64,000 nt of DNA from Phocaeicola dorei (GTDB lineage: Bacteria > Bacteroidota > Bacteroidia > Bacteroidales > Bacteroidaceae). How positions within the stretch are numbered: position 1 is the first letter of the stretch; each line of letters begins with the position of its first letter. A program made the translations under genes and the position numbers. The stretch is taken from positions 5,053,501 to 5,117,500 of the forward strand of contig NZ_CP046176.1 of NCBI RefSeq assembly GCF_013009555.1, written 5' to 3'. Shown here piece by piece: positions 7,955 through 17,992 of this stretch. Below the pieces are notes generated by a model. The model was not told the DNA's origin, did no database searches, and worked only from the letters and a program-made list of their open reading frames with translations.

Positions 7955-9037
7955 TTATGGTGTTTGCAATCTTTTTAAATGACAGAACAATAAATCTCCA
8001 TTTTCATCGCGCAGGTGCATGCCATTCCCTTTACAGAAACGAAAATATTTACAATCAGCACATTCATCTTTTTTCATCCATTCTCGGTCACGGTAAGGTT
8101 TGAATCTATGATTCCATACTTCCATAAAATCATTCTCATAAATATTTCCCTGGTGATAATCGGCACGAATACTGGGACAAGCAGAAATCGCTCCATCAAT
8201 AAGAACTGAGCCGACCGATATTCCCGCCCGGCAAGCGAAGAAAGTATCGCGCACTTCAGCCTCATAATTACCTAGAAATCCCTCACAACCGTAACTTACA
8301 TGGATCCGTCCTTCCTTACGGCTCTTCCTAATAAATTCCATTACTCCTCTGAACTCCTCATTAGACAATTGAAGTTCAGGATCTTTGGCTGCACGCCCTA
8401 CCGGGAATATAGTAAAAAGCCGCCAACCTTTTACCCCCAAACTTATCAAGAAGTCTTTCAACTCCTCCAAACGCATATAACTATGCTTATTTACACAAGT
8501 AACCACATCAAAAACAAAATCAGGAACCTGTACCATCAACTTGATCGCTTCAACAGCCCGTTCAAAACTTTGCGGGTTGCCCCGCATCCAGTTATGATCC
8601 GTCGCAAAACCGTCAAGACTGACCGTAGCCGTATGCAATCCGGCATCCAACAGCCCATTCAATCGTTCACGAGTCATATATAGTCCATTAGTTACCATTC
8701 CCCAAGGAAACCCTCTTTCATAAATAGCACGCCCACACTCTTCCAGATCCTTCCTCATCAAGGGTTCCCCACCAGTAATAATCACAAAGATTTTATGCGG
8801 ATCATTTTGAGCTGAGACACTATCCAACACCCGAAGAAAATCTTCCTTCGGCATATCAGGATGACCAGCGATCTTTTTACAATCACTGCCACAATGTCGA
8901 CAATGCAAATTACAACGAAGAGTACATTCCCAAAATAGTTGCTTCAACTGATGCTCTTCCGTACGCTCATTTTCCAACCGCCGGAATATTTCAAGACCCA
9001 TCCGACGACGAATAGACAAAGGGGCATTTATATTCAT
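7955..9037 (-). CDS. Radical SAM/SPASM enzyme of an rSAM/lipoprotein system
   Basis: 360 residues from the ATG at 9037 (MNINAPLSIRRRMG), chosen over an ATG 13 codons upstream because AAAAAGGAAAAACAC gives it a ribosome site. The radical SAM CxxxCxxC motif is CNLHCRHC. GGEPLMRK is the SAM-binding segment, followed by the barrel strands MVTNG and TVSLDG. The C-terminal SPASM-like region (ACPSIRADYHQGNI; then CADCKYFRFCKGNGMH and a late Cys) would hold auxiliary iron-sulfur clusters. Such enzymes modify peptides or proteins by radical chemistry. The two downstream lipoprotein genes are the likely substrates. It resembles TIGR04133-type proteins by memory. Confidence 0.85.
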   Translation of the reverse strand: MNINAPLSIRRRMGLEIFRRLENERTEEHQLKQLFWECTLRCNLHCRHCGSDCKKIAGHPDMPKEDFLRVLDSVSAQNDPHKIFVIITGGEPLMRKDLEECGRAIYERGFPWGMVTNGLYMTRERLNGLLDAGLHTATVSLDGFATDHNWMRGNPQSFERAVEAIKLMVQVPDFVFDVVTCVNKHSYMRLEELKDFLISLGVKGWRLFTIFPVGRAAKDPELQLSNEEFRGVMEFIRKSRKEGRIHVSYGCEGFLGNYEAEVRDTFFACRAGISVGSVLIDGAISACPSIRADYHQGNIYENDFMEVWNHRFKPYRDREWMKKDECADCKYFRFCKGNGMHLRDENGDLLFCHLKRLQTP

Positions 9038-9222
9038 GTGTTTTTCCTTTTTTATATTAAATGCAAAGAAGTGCAAATCACTGCATCACAATATAACATT
9101 TTTTGCAATTTCCCAGCTTCCGGCAAAGCCCCCGAATAACAATATCTTATAATAAGTATGGTCTGTCAGAAATTTTAAAGGAGAAATATTTCTGATTATT
9201 CCATATACTTACTAAAAATCAC

Positions 9223-9230
9223 TAACTTTG
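9223..9230 (+). promoter_or_regulatory. Promoter -7 box of metG
   Basis: TAACTTTG, a match to TAnnTTTG, 39 bp before the chosen metG ATG at 9270. The upstream ORF extension from 9228 would start inside this box, supporting the later start. Confidence 0.65.
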
Positions 9231-9269
9231 CACGTTACTGGTAGAAATAACAAAAAAAGACATCATACA

Positions 9270-11312
9270 ATGGAAAATAAATTCAAAAGAACCACCGTCA
9301 CATCCGCTTTGCCTTACGCAAACGGTCCGGTACATATTGGTCATCTGGCAGGTGTATATGTTCCTGCTGATATCTACGTGCGCTATCTCCGCCTGAAGAA
9401 AGAAGATGTTCTTTTCATCGGAGGCTCTGACGAACACGGAGTACCTATCACCATTCGTGCAAAGAAAGAAGGTATTACTCCGCAAGATGTGGTGGACCGC
9501 TATCATACCTTGATAAAAGAATCATTCAAAGAATTTGGAATTTCATTCGATATATACTCTCGTACTACATCAAAAACACACCACGAACTAGCTTCCGAAT
9601 TCTTCAAAACCCTGTATGATAAAAGTGAGTTCATTGAAAAGACCTCCATGCAATATTATGACGAAGAAGCCCATCAGTTCCTGGCCGACCGTTATATTAT
9701 CGGTGAATGTCCTCACTGCCATGCAGAAGGAGCCTACGGTGACCAATGCGAGAAGTGCGGAACATCTCTTTCTCCAACCGACCTGATCAATCCGAAAAGT
9801 GCTATCAGTGGCAGCCAACCTGTGATGCGTGAAACTAAACACTGGTATCTGCCATTGGACAAACACGAAGGATGGCTGCGTGAATGGATTCTTGAGAATC
9901 ATAAAGAATGGCGCCCTAATGTATACGGACAATGTAAAAGCTGGTTGGATATGGGCTTGCAACCTCGTGCGGTAAGCCGTGACTTGGATTGGGGAATCCC
10001 TGTTCCTGTAGAAGGTGCTGAAGGAAAAGTACTTTACGTATGGTTTGATGCCCCCATCGGCTATATTTCAAATACAAAAGAATTACTTCCCGACAGTTGG
10101 GAAACTTGGTGGAAAGATCCAGAAACCCGTTTGATTCACTTCATCGGAAAAGACAATATTGTATTCCACTGCATTGTTTTCCCTGCTATGCTGAAAGCAG
10201 AAGGAAGCTATATCTTACCGGATAACGTACCTAGCAATGAATTCCTGAACCTGGAAGGTGACAAGATTTCCACTTCACGCAACTGGGCAGTATGGTTGCA
10301 TGAATATTTGCAGGACTTCCCCGGCAAACAGGATGTATTGCGCTATGTATTGACAGCCAATGCCCCCGAGACAAAAGACAACGATTTTACCTGGAAAGAT
10401 TTTCAAGCACGTAACAACAATGAGTTGGTAGCTGTTTATGGTAACTTTGTAAACCGTGCTTTAGTGCTGACTCATAAATATTTCGATGGGAAAGTTCCAG
10501 TTTGCGGTGAATTGACCGATTACGATAAAGAAACATTAAAAGAATTTGCAGACGTAAAGGCAGAAGTAGAAAAACTATTGGATGTATTCAAATTCCGCGA
10601 TGCACAAAAAGAGGCAATGAACCTGGCACGTATCGGTAATAAATACTTAGCTGATACAGAACCCTGGAAACTGGTAAAGACTGATATGGACCGTGTAGCC
10701 ACCATTCTTAACATAGCATTGCAACTAGTTGCCAATCTGGCAATTGCTTTCGAACCCTTCCTGCCTTTCAGCAGCGAAAAGCTCCGCCAAATGCTGAATA
10801 TGGAAACATTTGAATGGGACCAACTGGGACGTACCGATCTGCTGGCAGAAGGGCATCAATTGAATAAAGCAGAACTGTTGTTCGAAAAGATCGAAGATGA
10901 AACCATTCAAGCACAAGTAGACAAACTGTTGGCTACCAAAAAAGCAAACGAGGCTGCCAGCTATAAAGCTAACCCGATAAAACCGATAATTGCTTTCGAA
11001 GAATTTGAAAAGCTAGATATCCGTGTAGGTACCGTATTAGAATGTGAAGTAGTGCCTAAAATGAAAAAACTGCTGAAATTCAAGATTGCTGACGGACTGG
11101 AGAACCGTACCATCGTCAGCGGTATCGCGCAACATTATAAACCGGAAGAACTGATAGGCAAACAAGTTTTATTCATTGCCAACTTTGCTCCGCGCCAATT
11201 CAAGAATGGACTGGTGAGCGAAGGCATGATTCTAAGTGCTGAAAACTTTGACGGCACCTTAGCAGTGACCTCATTATTAAGGGAGGTAAAGCCGGGCAGT
11301 GAAGTGAAATAA
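9270..11312 (+). CDS. metG: Methionyl-tRNA synthetase
   Basis: 680 residues from ATG 9270 ([19 protein letters not shown]). Class I synthetase charging tRNA-Met. HIGH-type motif PVHIGHLAG near residue 20; zinc knuckle CPHC...CEKCG around 148-165; the KMSKS loop is GDKISTS near 330, the KISTS variant common in Bacteroidota. An anticodon-binding helical domain follows, and the C-terminal OB-fold (Trbp111-like, [20 protein letters not shown]) begins about residue 575, making the homodimeric long form. The gene is monocistronic, between a -7 box and a strong hairpin. Confidence 0.97.
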   Translation: MENKFKRTTVTSALPYANGPVHIGHLAGVYVPADIYVRYLRLKKEDVLFIGGSDEHGVPITIRAKKEGITPQDVVDRYHTLIKESFKEFGISFDIYSRTTSKTHHELASEFFKTLYDKSEFIEKTSMQYYDEEAHQFLADRYIIGECPHCHAEGAYGDQCEKCGTSLSPTDLINPKSAISGSQPVMRETKHWYLPLDKHEGWLREWILENHKEWRPNVYGQCKSWLDMGLQPRAVSRDLDWGIPVPVEGAEGKVLYVWFDAPIGYISNTKELLPDSWETWWKDPETRLIHFIGKDNIVFHCIVFPAMLKAEGSYILPDNVPSNEFLNLEGDKISTSRNWAVWLHEYLQDFPGKQDVLRYVLTANAPETKDNDFTWKDFQARNNNELVAVYGNFVNRALVLTHKYFDGKVPVCGELTDYDKETLKEFADVKAEVEKLLDVFKFRDAQKEAMNLARIGNKYLADTEPWKLVKTDMDRVATILNIALQLVANLAIAFEPFLPFSSEKLRQMLNMETFEWDQLGRTDLLAEGHQLNKAELLFEKIEDETIQAQVDKLLATKKANEAASYKANPIKPIIAFEEFEKLDIRVGTVLECEVVPKMKKLLKFKIADGLENRTIVSGIAQHYKPEELIGKQVLFIANFAPRQFKNGLVSEGMILSAENFDGTLAVTSLLREVKPGSEVK

Positions 11313-11333
11313 TATACACCCAAATACAGAAAA

Positions 11334-11375
11334 GGCTGAAAGCAACTGAAACGTCCGCTTTCAGCCTGACTATTT
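11334..11375 (+). terminator. Terminator-like hairpin after metG
   Basis: GGCTGAAAGC and GCTTTCAGCC pair perfectly (10 bp, 13-nt loop), followed by TGACTATTTTAT. The U-run is weak, so termination may be partial and leak into the flippase gene that starts at 11394. Confidence 0.7.
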
Positions 11376-11393
11376 TATAATCTATCTATAAAA

Positions 11394-12830
11394 ATGGCAG
11401 AACAATCCTTGAAAGAAAAAACAGCAAAAGGCCTCTTTTGGGGTGGACTAAGCAACGGAGTACAGCAGCTGCTGAATCTTTTTTTCGGGATATTCCTATC
11501 ACGCATTCTGAATGCCGAAGATTATGGCATGGTGGGAATGCTATCCATCTTCTCTCTTATTGCAGGTTCCTTACAGGAAAGTGGGTTCACGGCAGCCCTA
11601 GCTAACAAACGGGAGATCTCCCACAAAGACTATAATGCCGTATTCTGGTTCAGTACCGGACTAAGTGCCTGTCTCTACCTCATTTTGTTCCTTTGCGCCC
11701 CACTCATTGCCGAATTCTATCATACTCCCGAACTGACAGCTTTGGCACGATACACTTTCCTCGGTTTCTTTGTAGCCAGTTTGGGTATTGCCCACAGTGC
11801 TTACCTGTTCCGCAACTTAATGGTCAAGCAAAAGGCAATGGCGGTCACTATCGGATTAACTGCCTCAGGAACTATCGGTATAACTATGGCCTGCTTGGGA
11901 TTTGCCTATTGGGGCATAGCCACACAAAGCATTGTTTATGTAGGAACTATTAATATCTGTTATTGGTGCTTCTCACCCTGGCGACCTACACTTACTTTCG
12001 ATTTCAAGCCTTTAAAAGGGATGCTTTCTTTCAGCAGCAAATTAGTAGTAACCAATATATTCAACCACATCAATAATAATATCTTTACCGTTATTCTTGG
12101 TAAATTCTATTCGGGACAAGAAGTAGGCTATTTTACTCAAGCTAATAAATGGAATTATATGGGACATTCATTAATTTCAGGAACAGTCAACAGTGTGGCC
12201 CAACCTGTACTTTCCAGTTTATCGGATGAAAGGGAACGCCAACAACGCGCTTTCCGGAAGATGCTCCGCTTCACTGCCTTTATTTCTTTCCCGGCTATGT
12301 TAGGATTATCATTAATCGCACCCGAACTGATTATGCTGACTATTACGGACAAATGGTTGCCCAGTGCCTCCATCCTACAGTTGCTCTGCATCGGTGGCGC
12401 ATTCATCCCCATAACCAATTTGTATTCCAACCTAGTTATCAGCAAAGGAAAATCGGATATCTACATGTGGAATACCATCAGTTTAGGCATTATCCAGTTA
12501 ACAACCATGCTCCTGCTTTATCCATACGGTGTACATACCATGATTATAGTGTATGTATCCATCAATATCTGCTGGCTGTTTGTATGGCACTATTTTGTAT
12601 GGCAACAAATACGGCTCAACTTGTTCGCAGCACTGAAAGACATCCTTCCGTTTGCCTTCATAGCTACTGCGGTAATGGCAGCTACCTATTATGTCACTAT
12701 CGGCTTTGCCAATCTGTATTTATTAATGGCAAGCAAGATTATCATAGCCGGCACACTCTACACAGCCATCCTGTGGTTGAGCGGCTCTGTCACTTTTAAA
12801 GAGAGTTTACACTATATAATCAAGAAATAA
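11394..12830 (+). CDS. Wzx/PST-type polysaccharide flippase
   Basis: 478 residues, almost entirely hydrophobic, with about 12-14 predicted membrane helices. The N-terminus (KEKTAKGLFWGGLSNGVQQLLNLFFGIFLSRILNAEDYGMVGM) is the standard start of the polysaccharide transporter/MATE-like family that flips undecaprenyl-linked glycan units across the inner membrane. FYSGQEVGYFTQANKW and the block after it are also typical. Its neighbours are an O-acyltransferase and glycosyltransferases, so it probably exports the glycan made by this island. The stop overlaps the start of the next gene (TAATG), so they are translationally coupled. Confidence 0.88.
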   Translation: MAEQSLKEKTAKGLFWGGLSNGVQQLLNLFFGIFLSRILNAEDYGMVGMLSIFSLIAGSLQESGFTAALANKREISHKDYNAVFWFSTGLSACLYLILFLCAPLIAEFYHTPELTALARYTFLGFFVASLGIAHSAYLFRNLMVKQKAMAVTIGLTASGTIGITMACLGFAYWGIATQSIVYVGTINICYWCFSPWRPTLTFDFKPLKGMLSFSSKLVVTNIFNHINNNIFTVILGKFYSGQEVGYFTQANKWNYMGHSLISGTVNSVAQPVLSSLSDERERQQRAFRKMLRFTAFISFPAMLGLSLIAPELIMLTITDKWLPSASILQLLCIGGAFIPITNLYSNLVISKGKSDIYMWNTISLGIIQLTTMLLLYPYGVHTMIIVYVSINICWLFVWHYFVWQQIRLNLFAALKDILPFAFIATAVMAATYYVTIGFANLYLLMASKIIIAGTLYTAILWLSGSVTFKESLHYIIKK

Positions 12831-13855
12831 TGGCTGCTACACGTCACTCCGGATTAGAATGTTTACGAATTATCAGTATCATACTGATTGTATCCATGCA
12901 TATTCTAGGGAATACCTTCCACACCAGTAATTTGCTGAACAAAGAATTCATACTATTTGTCAATACATTGGGAAACACAGGAGTAACTTTATTCATTCTG
13001 ATCTCAGGCTATTTCGGAATCCGTTTCAATACACATAAATTTTTCAAGATGCTGGTTGTCGTATGGTTTTATTCCATCGTTTCTTATCTGATCGAAACAA
13101 TATGGCTTCACACTCCGCATACCTGGACAGGACTAGCCTCCTCATTGATACCGATACTTAGCAAAAAATACTGGTTTATGACCTGCTATGTAGTGCTTTA
13201 TTGTTTCTCACCCTATTTAAACCGACTGGTTCAAAACCTCTCACAAAAAAGTTATGAACAACTACTGTTACTATGGGGATTCTTTTTTATATTTGCCCCG
13301 ACAATCCTGTTTTTTGAAATTCAAAATGACACAGGTAAGGGAATTATCAATGTCACACTAGCTTATCTCATAGGACAATATCTGAAGGTCTATGGTCTTC
13401 CGGAAAACATGAAACGACATAGCTGGGATATTTTATCAGGGAGCCTTGCCGGTATTTTTATACTGAATTCCCTGCTTACAGCAATGAGTGGAAATATCAT
13501 ACTGAGATTCGCCCGAGATAATAATCTACTGATTATCATCGCCTCTATCATGGTTTTCTACCAGTTCACCCGATGGCATTTTTCATCCCGCATCATCAAT
13601 TACCTAGCAGGATACGTTTTTGCCTTATATATGCTTCAAGGACTTCTTATCCACTGTTTACAACCCTGGTATACCCCTTATGCAGACAGCAATCTACTTG
13701 TTCTGTATTTTATGGGAACACTTGTTTCTATCTGTCTGACAACACTTGTTATAGAATGGAGCAGACGGCTGCTATTAGGAAAAATAGAAAACAAATTAGC
13801 AGATGCAATGGAAAGAAGAGGAGCAAAAATTAAAATGTTTACAGATAATCATTAA
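12830..13855 (+). CDS. Acyltransferase 3 family membrane protein
   Basis: 341 residues with around ten membrane helices. It begins MAATRHSGLECLRIISIILIVSMHILG: the family's conserved N-terminal helix with the catalytic-type His in SMHI. It then has FILISGYFGIRF and YWFMTCYVVLYCFSPYLN, as in OafA/WzyE-like O-acetyltransferases of surface glycans. Acyl-CoA on the cytoplasmic side would be used to acetylate lipid-linked sugars. It is coupled to the flippase by a 1-base overlap. The specific acceptor is unknown. Confidence 0.85.
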   Translation: MAATRHSGLECLRIISIILIVSMHILGNTFHTSNLLNKEFILFVNTLGNTGVTLFILISGYFGIRFNTHKFFKMLVVVWFYSIVSYLIETIWLHTPHTWTGLASSLIPILSKKYWFMTCYVVLYCFSPYLNRLVQNLSQKSYEQLLLLWGFFFIFAPTILFFEIQNDTGKGIINVTLAYLIGQYLKVYGLPENMKRHSWDILSGSLAGIFILNSLLTAMSGNIILRFARDNNLLIIIASIMVFYQFTRWHFSSRIINYLAGYVFALYMLQGLLIHCLQPWYTPYADSNLLVLYFMGTLVSICLTTLVIEWSRRLLLGKIENKLADAMERRGAKIKMFTDNH

Positions 13856-13877
13856 AACAATTATTTATTTCCGCAAC

Positions 13878-14714
13878 TCATAATTTCAAAATCTCCAATG
13901 GAGTCCCTCCTATCTGAGCTGCCATATCCGAAAATGAACTCTGAAAAGAACCATATATTTTTTGTGTACGGGCCAATGTGTACATATCCGTGATACCCTC
14001 CCTTATTCCCTCCAAAGATCCACGGTCTGCCTTTTTTCCGGAACAGAATATCCGGTCACCATAACGCTCTTTCATCTCCCGCTTCACCTCTTCCGAATCT
14101 GTAGCCAAATAGATAGCCACCTTATCGTCCTCTTTTATCTCCTCATCCAGTTTCTGATAGAATAACTCGATAGGGCTTTGCCGGATAGAAGCCAGATTAT
14201 CTGTACGACGGATATGCATACCAATCATGGTATCCGAAAAATTCCGACAACGGTTTTCCACCTCTTCCATAACCTCTTCTACCGGAACAAATAACCGACT
14301 GATCCATACATAATCATAAGGTTGAAAAGCGGTATATGATGCCATATAAACACAGCTACCTTCTTTAACCCACCGTTCAAAATCAAAATGCCGATTACAT
14401 AAAGGAGTAATAGAACGCTCGTACAGGCAAGACTTGAAAAACAGTTTCTGAAACAAAAGCGGGAAATGAAAATTCCTGGAACGAGGTCTGTCCAACAATG
14501 CATAATCCAACTGCGAAGCATCCCGCAAACAGGCAATCTTCCTGTCCACAGGTTTGAACAATTGGCTAAACGGTGCATTTAGCGCCCAATCCTGAAACCA
14601 AACGATACTTAAATCACTATCACTCTTCGCTGCCAGTGCCACGGCCGAAGCCACCGCACGCATACGGTTAGCCAGTCCTCCTACCGGTACAAATGTAATT
14701 TTACCCATTCTCAT
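13878..14714 (-). CDS. Fucosyltransferase-like (NodZ/O-FucT fold) glycosyltransferase
   Basis: 278 residues on the strand opposite the rest of the island. The N-terminal VGGLANRMRAVASAVALA resembles the GDP-sugar-binding GG(L/M)xNR loop of this fold. GMHIRRTDNLASI is the HxRRxD-type motif binding GDP-fucose in alpha-1,6-fucosyltransferases (NodZ, FUT8) and their relatives. YLATDSEEVKREMKERYGDRI and SFQSSFSDMAAQIGG complete the C-terminal Rossmann half. Bacteroides decorates capsules and glycoproteins with fucose, so that activity is plausible but inferred. Start at ATG 14714, or two codons later (MGKITFVP). It converges with the acyltransferase gene across 22 bp. Confidence 0.75.
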   Translation of the reverse strand: MRMGKITFVPVGGLANRMRAVASAVALAAKSDSDLSIVWFQDWALNAPFSQLFKPVDRKIACLRDASQLDYALLDRPRSRNFHFPLLFQKLFFKSCLYERSITPLCNRHFDFERWVKEGSCVYMASYTAFQPYDYVWISRLFVPVEEVMEEVENRCRNFSDTMIGMHIRRTDNLASIRQSPIELFYQKLDEEIKEDDKVAIYLATDSEEVKREMKERYGDRIFCSGKKADRGSLEGIREGITDMYTLARTQKIYGSFQSSFSDMAAQIGGTPLEILKL

Positions 14715-14766
14715 TAAATTTTAAGGCAAATATAAACAACATTGCTTATAAATGCTAATTAATTAC

Positions 14767-14774
14767 TACTTTTG
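14767..14774 (+). promoter_or_regulatory. Promoter -7 box of the CDP-ribitol/LicD/glycosyltransferase operon
   Basis: TACTTTTG matches TAnnTTTG, 33 bp before the ATG at 14800, in the AT-rich divergent gap to the fucosyltransferase-like gene. Confidence 0.6.
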
Positions 14775-14799
14775 CATAGTCCCCCGATAAACAAAAGAA

Positions 14800-16167
14800 A
14801 TGAGAAAAAATATCGCAATCGTATTAGCAGGAGGTATAGGCAGCCGCTTAGGTCTGTCCACTCCCAAGCAATTCTTTAAAGTAGCGGGCAAAATGGTAGT
14901 CGAGCATACAATAGATGCTTTCGAAAGCAATCCGCACATCGATGAAATTGCCATTGTTTCCAATCCTTTTTATATTGCTGACTTTGAGTCCATCATTATC
15001 AAGAATGGATGGAAAAAAGTGAAGAAGATTCTGAAAGGCGGTCAGGAAAGATTTCATTCCAGCCTTTCGGCTATCAAAGCTTACGAAGGCAGCGATGTCA
15101 ACCTGATTTTCCATGATGCTGTACGTCCATTGGTCAGCCAACGTATTCTAAATGATGTCATCAAAGCATTGGAAACATATGCAGCTATTGATGTCGCCAT
15201 GCCTGCCACTGACACCATTATCGAAGTAGATGGAGATTTCATTCATCAGATTCCCGACCGGTCCAAACTAAAACGGGGGCAGACTCCACAAGCTTTTCAT
15301 TTGGAAACCATCAGCCACGCTTATGAAATCGCCTTGAAAGACGAACATTTCAAAGTTACCGATGACTGTGGGGTTGTTGTAAAATATTTACCCGATGTAC
15401 CTGTATATGTAGTTACAGGCGAGGAAAGCAACATGAAGCTGACCTATAAAGAAGATACCTACCTATTGGACAAATTCTTCCAGTTACGTAAAAGTGAGCT
15501 GAATGAAATTCCATTGAATGAAAGCCAACTGAAAGGCAAAGTAGCCGTCATCTTCGGTGGAAGCTATGGAATAGGAGAACATACAGCCCGTATGCTACAG
15601 GAGAAACAAGCAAAAGTATTCTGTTTTTCCCGAAGCATGAACGGTGTGGATGTAGGCAAAAAGGAACAAGTGGCCGATGCTCTAAAAAAAGTATTCTTAC
15701 AAACCCACAGAATAGACTATATCATCAACACGGCTGGCGTCCTCAACAAAGAGCCTTTGATGAGTTCGGACTATCAAACGATATACAATGCGGTGAGCAC
15801 CAACTATATGGGAACTATCAACGTAGCGATGGAGGCGTACGCCTATTTAAAAGAAAGCAAAGGGAAATTAGTTTTCTTCACCTCCAGTTCCTATACTCGC
15901 GGCAGAGCTTTCTACAGCATCTATTCCTCTACGAAAGCGGCCATTGTAAACTTTGTACAAGCTATCGCACAAGAATGGGAACCGTTTGGCATTGCTGTTA
16001 ATTGCATCAACCCCGAACGTACCAAAACTCCCATGCGCGTAAAAAACTTCGGAACAGAACCTGAGAACACCCTATTATCAGCAGAAAAGGTCGCAATTGC
16101 CACCATACAGTCATTGGTTTCCGAATTTACAGGACAAGTAATTGATGTAAAAAGAAATGAAGTATGA
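14800..16167 (+). CDS. Bifunctional ribitol-5-phosphate cytidylyltransferase / SDR reductase (CDP-ribitol synthase)
   Basis: 455 residues, a fusion. Residues 1-235 are an IspD/TarI-type cytidylyltransferase: [56 protein letters not shown]. Residues about 240-455 are a short-chain dehydrogenase: NAD(P)-binding [21 protein letters not shown], and the catalytic YSSTK. This order is that of Haemophilus Bcs1-type enzymes, which reduce ribulose-5-phosphate to ribitol-5-phosphate and activate it with CTP. The LicD gene that overlaps its stop (ATGA) would transfer the ribitol phosphate. The alternative, an MEP-pathway IspD, is unlikely because of the fusion and the context. Confidence 0.82.
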   Translation: MRKNIAIVLAGGIGSRLGLSTPKQFFKVAGKMVVEHTIDAFESNPHIDEIAIVSNPFYIADFESIIIKNGWKKVKKILKGGQERFHSSLSAIKAYEGSDVNLIFHDAVRPLVSQRILNDVIKALETYAAIDVAMPATDTIIEVDGDFIHQIPDRSKLKRGQTPQAFHLETISHAYEIALKDEHFKVTDDCGVVVKYLPDVPVYVVTGEESNMKLTYKEDTYLLDKFFQLRKSELNEIPLNESQLKGKVAVIFGGSYGIGEHTARMLQEKQAKVFCFSRSMNGVDVGKKEQVADALKKVFLQTHRIDYIINTAGVLNKEPLMSSDYQTIYNAVSTNYMGTINVAMEAYAYLKESKGKLVFFTSSSYTRGRAFYSIYSSTKAAIVNFVQAIAQEWEPFGIAVNCINPERTKTPMRVKNFGTEPENTLLSAEKVAIATIQSLVSEFTGQVIDVKRNEV

Positions 16168-16979
16168 AAAATGAATTTCTATCTACCTATGTAGCCAATA
16201 ACCTGCGAGCCTGCCAACTGAAGCAACTCTCCATATTAGAAGAAATGGACCGTATTTGCCAAAAGCACCACCTGACCTACTGGCTGGACGGAGGTACATT
16301 ATTGGGAGCCGTGCGCCACGGAGGATTCATCCCTTGGGATGATGATATAGATATAGGAATGCCATTGGCCGATATGCAAAAATTCATAGAAGTAGCTCCT
16401 GACGAACTATCCGAAGGGTTATTCCTCCAAACCCCACAAAGTGATCCTTCAAGCAAGGAACCGATTATAAAAGTGAGGGACTTGAACTCTCTGTATGTAG
16501 AATTCGGCGATAATTTTAATGCGGATTATCAAAAGGGGCTTTTTGTAGATATATTCCCATTTATTGATTACCCCAGCATACCCAAATCATGGGTAAAGAA
16601 GCTAACCAAAGGAATCTCCAAAAGCTATTCCATTCTGCATACGCAACATTATTATTCTCTACGTGCCTTCGCAGAATTCTTTTACTTCGGCACAAAATAC
16701 TGGCTGTTCAAAGGAATATGGAATCTGCTTGGTCTGCTCTACAAAAAAGATACTTATCTTTCCAATGTTCTGATAAACAATGGATACGGTATCATGCACC
16801 GCAAAGACTCTGTATTTCCCATATCAGAAATAATTTTTGAAGGGAAACCATTCAAGGCACCTGCCAACCCAGATGCTTACCTGAAAGATTTATATAAGAA
16901 TTACATGGACATTCCTCCCAAAGACAAACAGAAAATCCATGCCATTTATATTCACCCCGAATTGATAAAGAAACCATGA
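16164..16979 (+). CDS. LicD/fukutin-family phosphotransferase
   Basis: 271 residues. The family signature is complete: [21 protein letters not shown] followed by IDIGM. LicD-family enzymes use CDP-activated alcohols (choline, ribitol, glycerol) to put phosphodiester-linked groups on glycans. Because the preceding gene makes an apparent CDP-ribitol synthase and overlaps by 4 bases, ribitol phosphate is the likely donor group. No membrane helix is evident, so it should act in the cytoplasm on nascent lipid-linked sugar. The stop overlaps the next gene (ATGA). Confidence 0.86.
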   Translation: MKNEFLSTYVANNLRACQLKQLSILEEMDRICQKHHLTYWLDGGTLLGAVRHGGFIPWDDDIDIGMPLADMQKFIEVAPDELSEGLFLQTPQSDPSSKEPIIKVRDLNSLYVEFGDNFNADYQKGLFVDIFPFIDYPSIPKSWVKKLTKGISKSYSILHTQHYYSLRAFAEFFYFGTKYWLFKGIWNLLGLLYKKDTYLSNVLINNGYGIMHRKDSVFPISEIIFEGKPFKAPANPDAYLKDLYKNYMDIPPKDKQKIHAIYIHPELIKKP

Positions 16980-17992
16980 AACCGTTCCTTGTAGATGTAC
17001 CCGTACTCATTTTGTTCTTCAACCGCCCGCAACAACTATCACAAGTGTTTGAACAAGTCAGGAATGCCCGTCCCTCCAAGCTTTTCCTCTATCAGGACGG
17101 ACCACGTGGCGAACACGACCTGCCCGGTATAAAAGCATGTCGTGAAGTGACAGATCAGATAGACTGGGATTGCAAAGTCCATCGCATGTATCAGGAGAAG
17201 AACTATGGTTGCGACCCTTCGGAATACATCTCACAAAAATGGGCTTTTTCTATGGTTGACAAATGTATCGTATTGGAAGATGACGATGTGCCTTCCGTTT
17301 CTTTTTTCACATTCTGTAAAGAAATGTTAGACAAATACGAGCAAGACACCCGTATCACCATGATTGCAGGTTTCAATAACGAAGAGATTACTCCGGATGT
17401 ACCATACGATTATTTCTTTGCCTCCACCTTCTCGATTTGGGGATGGGCCAGTTGGAGAAGGGTCATCGACCAATGGGACGAGCATTATACTTTTCTAGAG
17501 GATAAGTTCAATATGCAACAACTGGAGCAGCTCATTAAAGAACGGAAATTCCGCAAAGACTTTATCTACATGTGCCATCGCCATAAAGAAAACAACAAAG
17601 CCTATTATGAAACCATCTTCCACGCTTCCATGCTTTTCAACTCGGGACTGGCTATCGTACCTACCCGCAACATGATTAACAATTTGGGAGTCACAGCAGA
17701 TTCCACCCATTTTGCCGGTTCTGTTCATACACTGCCCAAAGGATACCGCCGCATCTTCACCATGAAACGGTATGAAGTAGAATTTCCTCTCAAGCATCCC
17801 CGTTATGTCATTGAGAATGTAGCTTATAAAAAAGCCGTCTACCGCATCATGGGGTGGGGACATCCCTGGATTAAGATAGGACGTTCTTTCGAAGAATTAT
17901 TTCTGAACCTGCGATACGGCAATTTTTCCATCATTACTAAAGCAATAAAAAACAGAATTAACAAATGGCTGAAAAGAGACCAACACCGGTAA
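16976..17992 (+). CDS. GNT-I/POMGnT1-like glycosyltransferase
   Basis: 338 residues. [21 protein letters not shown] starts a GT-A fold like the GNT-I family. [15 protein letters not shown] carries the metal-binding acidic triad. [19 protein letters not shown] is the acceptor-side block seen in bacterial relatives of N-acetylglucosaminyltransferase I and POMGnT1. It probably adds a GlcNAc-type sugar; the donor is inferred. It overlaps LicD by 4 bases at its start and the next glycosyltransferase by 28 bases at its end, so the operon is tightly packed. Confidence 0.72.
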   Translation: MKPFLVDVPVLILFFNRPQQLSQVFEQVRNARPSKLFLYQDGPRGEHDLPGIKACREVTDQIDWDCKVHRMYQEKNYGCDPSEYISQKWAFSMVDKCIVLEDDDVPSVSFFTFCKEMLDKYEQDTRITMIAGFNNEEITPDVPYDYFFASTFSIWGWASWRRVIDQWDEHYTFLEDKFNMQQLEQLIKERKFRKDFIYMCHRHKENNKAYYETIFHASMLFNSGLAIVPTRNMINNLGVTADSTHFAGSVHTLPKGYRRIFTMKRYEVEFPLKHPRYVIENVAYKKAVYRIMGWGHPWIKIGRSFEELFLNLRYGNFSIITKAIKNRINKWLKRDQHR

